64,000 nucleotides of DNA from the NCBI GenBank assembly GCA_031550535.1, contig JAVBOM010000064.1, forward strand, positions 1 through 64,000, in the 5' to 3' direction. This stretch comes from Avichristensenella sp031550535 (GTDB taxonomy: Bacteria; Bacillota; Clostridia; Christensenellales; Aristaeellaceae). Below the pieces are notes generated by a model. That model saw only the letters and a list, made by a program, of their open reading frames with translations, was not told the DNA's origin and searched no databases. Shown here one piece after another: positions 16,365-23,363 of this stretch. The position numbers and the translations under genes are program-made. Positions within the stretch are counted from its first letter, which is position 1. Each line of letters starts with the position of its first letter.

Positions 16365-17471
16365 CTAGCGCAGCCCCGCGACCAGCTTGTGCAGCGCCCT
16401 GCGGAAATCGTTGGTCGCGTTGGGGTTCGCTTCCTTATAAAATAACCGGTTCGTGAACGCGACTGCGCCGATGTCCAGCGGCCGCGACAGGTACATGCTC
16501 GTCCCCGTAAAGCCGGTATGGCCGCAGCCGTCCGGGTACATGTCGCTCACCTGCCAGCCCAGGCCGCGCGTGGGGGCGCGCTCCGCCTGCGCGGAAACGA
16601 GCAGCAGGGAGTCCGCGTTCATGTGGAACTGGCACAGGCGCTGGTACGCCTCCGCGTCCGCGAAGATACCCGCGCTGCCCGCCACGCCGCCGAAGTAGTA
16701 GAACGCGTTGCCGTCGTTCGCCTCGCCGCGCACCGGCTCGTGCGGCCGCCAGCCGGAAAACGCGATGTTCCGCTCCGCGCACATGCCTTCCTCGATCGGG
16801 TTGCCGTAGCAGGAGGGCGCGATGTCCCAGCCCGCGTCCGGGCGGTATGTCATCCGCCCCAGGCCCATCGGCTCCACGAGCAGCTTTTGCAGGCAGGCGT
16901 CCAGCGGCATGCCCGCCGCGCGCTCTATGGCTTTGCCCAGCAGCATGAAATTCAGGTCGCTATAGACCATGCCGGAGACCGGGCCGTATCGCTCCAGCGC
17001 GGTATGCAGCACTTGGGCGAAATCAACCTTCTCCGCGTAGAACGGATACCAGTCCACAATGCCCGATGTGTGCGTCAGCAGCTTTTCCAGCGTGACGCCC
17101 GTCAGCCGCTCCTTCAGCAGCGCGTCCTGGGCCAACTCCGGCAGACAGTCCAGGATGTCCGCCGTCAGGCGCAGTTCGCCCTTGTCCAGCAACAGCAGCG
17201 CCTGCGTGGCGGTGGCGATCTTCGTCAGCGACGCGACGTCGAACACCGTGCCCGGCCGGGCGTCGCCGATCGTGGCCACGAGCAGCGTCTCCTCGCGGTC
17301 AAACACGCGTACCACCGCCGAGGGGAAATACCCCCGTCCCGAGAAGTCGGCCAACAGGGCCTCCACGGCTTCCCGCAAACGATCTCTATCTAGATGGCGG
17401 CGCTGATTTGAAAAATCGGGCACCTTAGGGGGGGTTCGCAAGAAATCCCTTCCGCTTTTCGTATAGCTCAT
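16365..17471 (-). CDS. Serine hydrolase, beta-lactamase/DD-peptidase fold (class C-like)
   Basis: Up to 368 residues with no signal peptide. Motifs are SLTK (Ser81-Lys84 counted from the most distal ATG), YSD at 170-172 in the YxN position, and GHTGFTG as the KTG equivalent, an esterase or peptidase-like set. The true start is unclear. The first 26 codons of the long frame are translated repeat element with no ribosome binding site, the domain begins near residue 27, and a TTG at 17378 is an alternative. It heads the peptide transporter operon, so trimming of wall peptides is plausible but inferred. Confidence 0.85.
   Translation of the reverse strand: MSYTKSGRDFLRTPPKVPDFSNQRRHLDRDRLREAVEALLADFSGRGYFPSAVVRVFDREETLLVATIGDARPGTVFDVASLTKIATATQALLLLDKGELRLTADILDCLPELAQDALLKERLTGVTLEKLLTHTSGIVDWYPFYAEKVDFAQVLHTALERYGPVSGMVYSDLNFMLLGKAIERAAGMPLDACLQKLLVEPMGLGRMTYRPDAGWDIAPSCYGNPIEEGMCAERNIAFSGWRPHEPVRGEANDGNAFYYFGGVAGSAGIFADAEAYQRLCQFHMNADSLLLVSAQAERAPTRGLGWQVSDMYPDGCGHTGFTGTSMYLSRPLDIGAVAFTNRLFYKEANPNATNDFRRALHKLVAGLR
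17394..17450 (-). repeat. REP-like double-hairpin element at a gene start
   Basis: Minus-orientation, somewhat diverged copy (CACCTTAGGGGGGG in the middle). It overlaps the 5' end of the serine hydrolase reading frame. Confidence 0.75.
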
Positions 17472-17606
17472 GCATGAATCGTATCATAGGCGTGCCCTGT
17501 TTGCAAGGGGGAGCTTTTGGGCAGGCTTCCATGGCTTTAGGATCGGTTTCCATAGCACGGCGCGTGCGCCCGGACGCGTCCCGCGAAGAATGGCGGGAAC
17601 AAAATG

Positions 17607-17635
17607 TTGCAATTATATGTCATTGGTGGTAAAAT
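17607..17635 (+). promoter_or_regulatory. Promoter of the secreted Cys/His-domain protein
   Basis: TTGCAA, 17-base spacer, TAAAAT, 29 bases before the start codon of the next gene. Confidence 0.75.
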
Positions 17636-17664
17636 ATTCGTACACATGGCGAAAGGAGAACGCA

Positions 17665-18465
17665 ATGAAGAAAGCACTAGCTATGTTGCTGTCGCTAACT
17701 CTGCTGCTGGGCGTATGCGCGGCCGCGGCGTTCGCGGACCCGAATCCAAGCCAGACAGGTGATCAGGGCGGCGCAAAGGCCGCTGAACTAGACAAGCTCC
17801 TTCGCGAGCGCAACTTAGGGCCTCAGAACTCGGCACCCGTGAGCAACACGCCCTCGTATTCCGCGCCGGTGGGCGACACCTCATCCGGGACGGGCTATGT
17901 GCCGGACGGGAGCACCTTAATTGACGTGACCGGCACCTATGGCGGCGTGGCGCCCGGCGGCGTGCTGCCCGACGGCACCCTGAACGGCACGGGCGGCGTT
18001 ATCTACGGGGACCCGGCGGCAGCCACGGCTGGAACAACAACGGCCACCACCCCGACCGCTGGCAGCGGCGGAACGCAAACGCTGGACTGGTTCGCGGTGG
18101 GCAAGGATCTGATCAGCAACAACAAAAGCATCACGATTTATGATACCAAGTCGGGCGTTACTTGGGGCGCCACGTATATCAACGGCGGCAACCACGCGGA
18201 CATCATCCCGGCGTCTGCCGGGGACGCGGAGGTCATCTCCAAGAACGGCATCACGGGCAGCTATGTCCGCCGCCCGGTCGTCGTGACCATCGCCGGCACG
18301 AAGTACGCGGGCTCCATGTACGCGGTGGGCCATGGCGAGACCAGCTACTGCACCTACTTCAAGGGCGTTATGTGCATCCACTTCACCGGCAGCATGACGC
18401 ACGGCTCCAAGACGGTGGACAAGGATCACCAGGCGGCCATCGCCGAGGCGTTGAAGTCTAACTAA
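17665..18465 (+). CDS. Secreted protein with C-terminal Cys/His domain, possible transpeptidase-like fold
   Basis: 266 residues: signal peptide MKKALAMLLSLTLLLGVCAAAAFA, then a low-complexity Gly/Pro/Thr linker, then a compact C-terminal domain (about 140-266). That domain carries GGNHADIIPASAGDAE, VGHGETSYC and MCIHFTGSMTHG. I recall the NHAD...CIHF...THG pattern from clostridial wall proteins. The His-Gly then Cys-Ile-His arrangement is reminiscent of L,D-transpeptidase active sites, but that is inference. The ATG has GAAAGGAG upstream. A single-gene unit with its own promoter and terminator. Confidence 0.78.
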   Translation: MKKALAMLLSLTLLLGVCAAAAFADPNPSQTGDQGGAKAAELDKLLRERNLGPQNSAPVSNTPSYSAPVGDTSSGTGYVPDGSTLIDVTGTYGGVAPGGVLPDGTLNGTGGVIYGDPAAATAGTTTATTPTAGSGGTQTLDWFAVGKDLISNNKSITIYDTKSGVTWGATYINGGNHADIIPASAGDAEVISKNGITGSYVRRPVVVTIAGTKYAGSMYAVGHGETSYCTYFKGVMCIHFTGSMTHGSKTVDKDHQAAIAEALKSN

Positions 18466-18503
18466 TCAGTTTATCCCGGTTTATCGCATGTGTAATGAAG
18501 AGA

Positions 18504-18559
18504 AGGGGATTCCTGGCGGAATCCCCTTTTGGCGCCCGATTCTCCGAACCCGCGCCGCC
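18504..18559 (+). repeat. REP-like double-hairpin element
   Basis: Plus-orientation copy with stem GGGGATTCC/GGAATCCCC, directly downstream of the secreted protein gene and just ahead of its terminator. Confidence 0.82.
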
Positions 18560-18562
18560 ATC

Positions 18563-18598
18563 AAGGAACCTACCGGCGGCGGGTTCCTTTGTTATTGT
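18563..18598 (+). terminator. Intrinsic terminator
   Basis: Stem AAGGAACC / GGTTCCTT with loop TACCGGCGGCG, then TTGTTATT. It ends the secreted protein transcript, facing the convergent adenylyltransferase gene. Confidence 0.8.
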
Positions 18599-18637
18599 GA
18601 TTGTGTGTCCGGCGGCCCCGCAAGGATTTCTTCCCTC

Positions 18638-19480
18638 TCATTGAAGCGCCGCCACCACCCATGCCGTTGCAAACCTGTCGGCGTCGCTGGGGTACGTGAA
18701 GTTGAGTTTCTCAGCCGTTTCCATGGCGATTGCCCGGAACAGGTCCATCGTCGCAAGCAAAGCGGCTTTTAGCTCCTGTTCATTGTAGCGCGAAAAGCAT
18801 TGGGGCAGTTTTTCAATAATCCAACGATCCGCCCATTTCTCTATAAAGCGCCCGGCATGCCAAGTATCGTAGCTCTCCCCATGCATTGCGTGCGCGTGGC
18901 ATTCTATGATTGTCAGGAGCTTCGACTTCATATAGGAATCCAAGCAGAGTTTAGCGGTCCATAATTCGCCACGCCGTATCTTTTTCGCTGTCCAAACAGC
19001 GTGATACCAGAAATCATTCACGATATTGTCAATGTCTTTTTCCGATGGCGAGGTATATGCCTGCTTTGCTATGTCGAACTGATGCAGAAGATTCCGGAAC
19101 CCGATCTTATCTACCAAAATGCTATATCCGCGCCCCAGAATAGACAATGCTTCGCCGTCCAACGCATCAATGCAGTCTACAGGCATCAAAACAAAATCGA
19201 CGTCCAGGGCATCGGCAAATAGAACCCGCCGTTCTGTATCGCCATTCACTGTGTTTTCAACAAAAGAAACATAAAACTGTCCGATTTCGTAGAGCCACCC
19301 GTCGGATGACAGGAAATCGGCCGGGTCATCCACAACCATGATGATATCAAGGTCTGAATACTCGTCCGCCGGACGATCCATCCTTGCCTGAGAGCCGACA
19401 ATTGCAGCCACATAAAGCTTGCCGGAGGACTCTCCCCATCGAATGAAATTGTCTATGATGGTCTGATACTTGTTTGTCAT
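18638..19480 (-). CDS. Aminoglycoside 6-adenylyltransferase-like nucleotidyltransferase
   Basis: 280-residue cytoplasmic enzyme of the ANT(6)/AadE family, which adenylylates streptomycin in known members. The nucleotidyltransferase motif GSQARMDRPADEYSDLDI (residues 29-46) supplies the Gly-Ser and the paired acidic metal ligands; a further Asp lies in DVDFVLMPVD. The rest is helical, with WHAGRFIEKWADRWI near 205-219 typical of the family. Length is near the normal 285-300. The upstream TetR gene ends 11 bases away, so both form an operon. Resistance activity is not demonstrable from sequence; chromosomal relatives are often silent. Confidence 0.87.
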   Translation of the reverse strand: MTNKYQTIIDNFIRWGESSGKLYVAAIVGSQARMDRPADEYSDLDIIMVVDDPADFLSSDGWLYEIGQFYVSFVENTVNGDTERRVLFADALDVDFVLMPVDCIDALDGEALSILGRGYSILVDKIGFRNLLHQFDIAKQAYTSPSEKDIDNIVNDFWYHAVWTAKKIRRGELWTAKLCLDSYMKSKLLTIIECHAHAMHGESYDTWHAGRFIEKWADRWIIEKLPQCFSRYNEQELKAALLATMDLFRAIAMETAEKLNFTYPSDADRFATAWVVAALQ

Positions 19481-19491
19481 CCATCCATCGC

Positions 19492-20190
19492 CTAGCTCTT
19501 CCCCATCCCCCGATGCGCCATCAGCCCCCGGCAGACAGCCGTCAGGTTCTCCATGTCATACAGCACGATGGACCCGAACGGCGCGCCCAGCAGCCGCTCC
19601 ACCGCGTGGCGGTACAGCTCCAGTTTCGCCAGGATGGCGCTGAGCTGATCGGTTTCCTCACCACCCTGGGAGAACACGCTGGCCACCTCGTCCGTGAACT
19701 GCGCGCTCAGCCGCAGCACCAGTTCGCCTGCCAGCGCGGCGCGGGGCAGGAAGAACATGCCCTGCCGCACCCCTTCGATAATCACGTCGTTCATCAGGGG
19801 CAGCATCAGCGTTAGCGTCCGCTGTTTGAGCTTCTCCCGCATCAGCGCGCCGTCGTCCCGGTAGGCCACGCGCAGCAGCAGACCCACATAGTCCAGCTTA
19901 TCCGCGCGGAGCATGCCGCCGCTCTCCAGCAGCGCGTTCAGCGCCCTGGGCGGGTCGCCCATGCAGGACGACACGGCCTTCTGCGCCGAAGCCAGGCTCT
20001 CCTCCGCCCGCATGGTGCAGATGGCCTCCAGCAGCTCCAGCTTGGACTCGAAATGGTGATAGAAGCCGCCCTTGGATAGGTGCAGCTTGTCCAGGATGTC
20101 CTGGATTGTGGTTTGCTCGTACCCGTTGACATAGAACAGCGACTCCGCCGTCATCAGGATCTGCTCCCGCCGCGTATCACCCTTTTTCAT
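19492..20190 (-). CDS. TetR/AcrR-family transcriptional regulator
   Basis: 232 residues. The N-terminal HTH EQTTIQDILDKLHLSKGGFYHHFESKLELLEAI (about 24-56) is a textbook TetR DNA-binding domain, followed by an all-helical ligand-binding domain. It precedes the adenylyltransferase gene in one transcription unit, so it may control it and itself. The ligand is unknown. Two repeat elements sit directly upstream, where its operator would be expected. The start follows a G-rich ribosome binding site. Confidence 0.93.
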   Translation of the reverse strand: MKKGDTRREQILMTAESLFYVNGYEQTTIQDILDKLHLSKGGFYHHFESKLELLEAICTMRAEESLASAQKAVSSCMGDPPRALNALLESGGMLRADKLDYVGLLLRVAYRDDGALMREKLKQRTLTLMLPLMNDVIIEGVRQGMFFLPRAALAGELVLRLSAQFTDEVASVFSQGGEETDQLSAILAKLELYRHAVERLLGAPFGSIVLYDMENLTAVCRGLMAHRGMGKS

Positions 20191-20226
20191 CAGGACGCCC
20201 CCCCCTTTGCGGCGTTGTCGCGTCGT

Positions 20227-20352
20227 GCGGTAAGGATTCCTGCCGGAATCCTCTTATGGCGCCCGATTCTTCGAATCAGTGCCGCCGTCGCGGTAAGGAT
20301 TCCTGGCCGAATCCTCTTATGGCGCCCGATTCTTCGAATCAGCGCCGCCGTC
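20227..20352 (+). repeat. Two tandem 63-bp REP-like elements
   Basis: Two plus-orientation copies, 63 bases apart, with stem GGATTCC/GGAATCC and the arm GATTCTTCGAATC. They are the last copies of the family seen in the window, lying between the TetR gene and the next upstream gene. Confidence 0.88.
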
Positions 20353-20400
20353 GCGGTAAAGTTGCGCAATTGCAGAGGCCATCGCCCCGTGTAGCGCGCT

Positions 20401-21015
20401 TTACGATCCCTGCGCCTCCAACCAGCCCAGCGCGCGCAGCGCGCAATCAAACAGCCGTCCCGCCTCGTCCGGGGGAACCGCGCGCTCCCCCGCCTGCGCC
20501 GCCGTGTCCAGCGCGTCACACAGCGCCGTAAACGTCTCATTCGGCGCGCGGTACGCGGGGAGGCGGCGCGCCAGCATCAATAGCGTCCCGCGCGCGGCGC
20601 ACATCGCCGCGAAAGGCTTGTCCTCGCGCAGCGCGCGAAGCGCGTCAAACAGGCCGCCGCTTCCCGCGGCCCAGCCCTCTTTATCCATCTGTTCGTTCAG
20701 GGTCTCCAAGGCGCCCATCGCGGAGTCCGCAACCGTCGTGTCCCCATCCGGCATCTCCTCGTCTGATTCGGGTGACGCGGCATCCTCCGCTGGCGAACCG
20801 CCCGCCTGGGGCGCGCTTTCCGTCGGAACCGGCCGCGCGGCGCGCTCCGGCCTTCTGCCGCCCATCAGGGACGGAAGCAAAACAGACGCCGCCGCCATCA
20901 ACACCAGCACCAGCGTCATCCAATCAAAGGGCAGGGATTGGGCCGCCATCCGCAGCACGGCCACCGATATGCACAGCCCGGCCGCGACGGTCGCGGCGGC
21001 CTCGCGCTCTCTCAT
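20401..21015 (-). CDS. Membrane-anchored protein of unknown function
   Basis: 204 residues. Two hydrophobic segments near the N-terminus (VAAGLCISVAVLRMAA and WMTLVLVLMAAASVLLPSLM) are followed by a disordered Pro/Glu/Asp-rich linker. A helical, Ala/Leu-rich C-terminal domain from about residue 110 has a hydrophilic surface and probably faces the cytoplasm. The frame is open for 70 codons further upstream, but the chosen ATG has GGAGG at suitable spacing and begins the hydrophobic region. No family recognised. Confidence 0.72.
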   Translation of the reverse strand: MREREAAATVAAGLCISVAVLRMAAQSLPFDWMTLVLVLMAAASVLLPSLMGGRRPERAARPVPTESAPQAGGSPAEDAASPESDEEMPDGDTTVADSAMGALETLNEQMDKEGWAAGSGGLFDALRALREDKPFAAMCAARGTLLMLARRLPAYRAPNETFTALCDALDTAAQAGERAVPPDEAGRLFDCALRALGWLEAQGS

Positions 21016-21189
21016 CCGGCAAAACCTCCAAGGCTTTTTCGCATTATACCATAGGCAAGGAAGCAAATGCAATCGCTTCGCCGTGTCGAAACCTGTCTTG
21101 CGGATGCCGTGCTTTTCCATCTTTTCAAACGCTGCGCAAAGGGCAACCAAAAACCGGGGATTTTGGCGGGACGGGTATTCCCACACAGC

Positions 21190-21222
21190 AAAAACCGGGC
21201 GCGTCCGACAGGGCGCGCCCGG
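21190..21222 (-). terminator. Intrinsic terminator after the amino-acid-binding protein
   Basis: Minus strand CCGGGCGCG / CGCGCCCGG stem with a 10-base loop, then TTTTTG. It lies 15 bases past the stop codon. Confidence 0.85.
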
Positions 21223-21237
21223 CATAGTGTGTTCCGC

Positions 21238-21996
21238 TTATTCTTCGGCGGCGAAGTACTTCGCGATCAGCTCGTCGTACGTGCCGTCCTCTTTGATCTT
21301 CGCCAGCGCCTCGTTGATGGAGGCGAGCAGCGCGTCGTTGCCCTTCTTCACGGCGATGCCGTATTCCTCGACCGGCATTTCCAGCCCCTGCACGATCTCG
21401 ATCTGGTCATTCTCCTTCATGAAGGACTCGGCCACCGCGTTGTCAATGATGATGCAGTCCACGCGGCCGTTGGTCAGTTCCAGCACCGTGTCGGGCGAGG
21501 CCTTGAACGCGAATACGTTCGCCGCGTCGCAGCCCAGGCCGCCTTCGCTCTCGGGATCGGTGGCCATCAGGTGGCCGGTCGTGCCGTCCTGCACGGCGAT
21601 CTTCTTGTCCTTCAGGTCCGCAACGGCCTGGATGCCGTCGTAGCCCTTCATGACGATGACGGCCTGCGTGGCGTTGAAGTACGGATCGGAGAAGTTGACG
21701 GCGGCCTTGCGCTCCGGGGTGATGGTCATCGCCGCGATGACGATATCAACCTGGCCCATGTCCAGTGCGGACAGGAGGCCGTCAAAGTACATGTCCTCAA
21801 TCTTCAGCTCCATGCCGATCACTTCGGCGATCTTCTCCGCGACCTCCACGTCAAAGCCCGTGGGCTTGCCGTCGTCGCCGATGTATTCAAACGGTTGGAA
21901 CTGGGCGTTCGTGCCCATCGTCACCGTCTCCGCCAGGGCAACCGCGCCGCTGATCATCATGGCGCAGGACAGGAGCACCGCAAAAAACTTCTTCAT
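21238..21996 (-). CDS. Amino acid ABC transporter substrate-binding protein (family 3)
   Basis: 252 residues. A signal peptide (MKKFFAVLLSCAMMISGAVALAE) precedes a family 3 binding protein with FQPFEYIGDDGKPTGFDVEVAEKIAE, GQVDIVIAAMTITPERKAAVNFSDPY and the ligand-loop TTGHLM. It should bind a polar amino acid for an ABC importer, but no permease or ATPase is adjacent, so it is an orphan. The only cysteine in the leader is not in a lipobox. The strong GAGGAGG ribosome binding site and near-consensus promoter suggest high expression. Confidence 0.92.
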   Translation of the reverse strand: MKKFFAVLLSCAMMISGAVALAETVTMGTNAQFQPFEYIGDDGKPTGFDVEVAEKIAEVIGMELKIEDMYFDGLLSALDMGQVDIVIAAMTITPERKAAVNFSDPYFNATQAVIVMKGYDGIQAVADLKDKKIAVQDGTTGHLMATDPESEGGLGCDAANVFAFKASPDTVLELTNGRVDCIIIDNAVAESFMKENDQIEIVQGLEMPVEEYGIAVKKGNDALLASINEALAKIKEDGTYDELIAKYFAAEE

Positions 21997-22041
21997 TTTC
22001 CATACCTCCTCAGGTCCGCTTGTCGATTTGTTGATAGGCGC

Positions 22042-22070
22042 AGTATAGCGCATAATCATGCATCTGTCAA
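22042..22070 (-). promoter_or_regulatory. Promoter of the amino-acid-binding protein
   Basis: Minus strand TTGACA, 17-base spacer, TATACT; one of the best sigma-A matches in the window. Confidence 0.88.
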
Positions 22071-22119
22071 GCAGATTACGGAATAATTTTTCACCGATTT
22101 CGAATTTTTATGCGCCCGC

Positions 22120-23124
22120 TTACAGCAGCGGCACGCCCGCGTCCTTGCAGGTCTGCCAGGTTTGCTCCGTCCAGAGCGACGCCTGCACTTCCCCGATATG
22201 CGCTTTCTTCAAGAAGAACATGCACAGCCGGGACTGCCCGATGCCGCCGCCCGCCGTCTGCGGCAAGTTTCCGGCCAGCAGGCTCCTGTGGAACGGCTGG
22301 TCCGCCCAGCTCTCGCGCCCGCGCGCGGCGAGCTGGCGGCGCATCGCGTCCGCGTCCACGCGGATGCCCATGGAGCTGATTTCAAACGCCGTATCCAGCA
22401 GCGGATAATGAAACAGGATATCGCCGTTCAGCGTCCAGTCGTCGTAGTCGGGCGCGCGGCCGTCATGCGGCTGGCCGGAGCGCAGCGCCCCGCCGATCTG
22501 CGCGACGAACACCGCGCCGTGCTTCATGCAGGCGGCGCGCTCGCGCTCCTTGGGCGTGAGGGCCGGCCACTCGTCCTCCAGCTGCTGCGCCGTCAGGAAC
22601 GTGATCTGGCGCGGAAGCACGGGCGTCAGCCTCGGCTCGAACATGCAGACATCGTACTCCGTGCGGAGAAACACGGCGTAAATGCGGTCCACGATCTCCC
22701 GCAGCTTCTCCAGCGTGCGCTCCGCGGGGTCGATGATCAGTTCCCAGTCCCACTGATCCACATAATAGGAATGCAGGTTGTCGGCGATCTCGTCGCGCCG
22801 GATGGCGTTCATGTCGGTGTACAGCCCGGTCTGCGGTGCGAAGTCATACCGCTGCAGCGCCATGCGCTTCCATTTGGCGAGCGATTGCACCACCTGCGCC
22901 GTCGTTTCCGGCGATTCGCCCAGGTCAAAGGAGACGGGCCGCTCCACGCCGTTGAGCATGTCGTTCAGGCCGGACTCTGGCGTGACGAACAGCGGCGCGG
23001 AAACGCGCGTCAGGTGCAGCATTTCCGAGAGGCACGACTCAAATCCGTCCTTCAGCCGCTTGATGGCGACCTGCGTCTCTTTCACATTCAAAATCGGCTG
23101 GTATCCCTTGGGAATGATGTTCAT
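22120..23124 (-). CDS. asnA: Aspartate-ammonia ligase (asparagine synthetase A)
   Basis: 334-residue cytoplasmic enzyme making asparagine from aspartate, ammonia and ATP, related to class II tRNA synthetases. Seen are VERPVSFDLGESPETTAQVVQSLAKWKR, LYTDMNAIRRDE, YVDQWDWELII, FEISSMGIRVD and the end motif TAGGGIGQSRLCMFFL. Length fits the family. The ATG has GGGAGG upstream and its own promoter. Monocistronic. Confidence 0.97.
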   Translation of the reverse strand: MNIIPKGYQPILNVKETQVAIKRLKDGFESCLSEMLHLTRVSAPLFVTPESGLNDMLNGVERPVSFDLGESPETTAQVVQSLAKWKRMALQRYDFAPQTGLYTDMNAIRRDEIADNLHSYYVDQWDWELIIDPAERTLEKLREIVDRIYAVFLRTEYDVCMFEPRLTPVLPRQITFLTAQQLEDEWPALTPKERERAACMKHGAVFVAQIGGALRSGQPHDGRAPDYDDWTLNGDILFHYPLLDTAFEISSMGIRVDADAMRRQLAARGRESWADQPFHRSLLAGNLPQTAGGGIGQSRLCMFFLKKAHIGEVQASLWTEQTWQTCKDAGVPLL

Positions 23125-23162
23125 GGCGCGCCTCCCTTTGCGTATTTGCAAGTTATTTCAGC

Positions 23163-23191
23163 ATTGTATCATTTTTTTGCCCGCAAGGCAA
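23163..23191 (-). promoter_or_regulatory. Promoter of asnA
   Basis: Minus strand TTGCCT, 17-base spacer, TACAAT, about 40 bases ahead of the start codon. Confidence 0.75.
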
Positions 23192-23301
23192 CGTCATTTA
23201 CTCAAAAATGCAAGGAGCGCCGATAGAAACGCCGTCATGACGTAAAATTGTTCCGGTTTTTGTGCATCTCCCGTGACAAGGCGGCTTCACGGCGCGCAGC
23301 A

Positions 23302-23330
23302 TTGCGCGGGAGAAGCCCGCGTGGTATGAT
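23302..23330 (+). promoter_or_regulatory. Promoter of the MutS-like ATPase
   Basis: TTGCGC, 17-base spacer, TATGAT. The spacer forms a GCGGGAGAAGCCCGC hairpin, a possible operator or chance. Confidence 0.65.
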
Positions 23331-23363
23331 GCAAAAAATCCTACGGGCAAGGGGGGAATCGCA

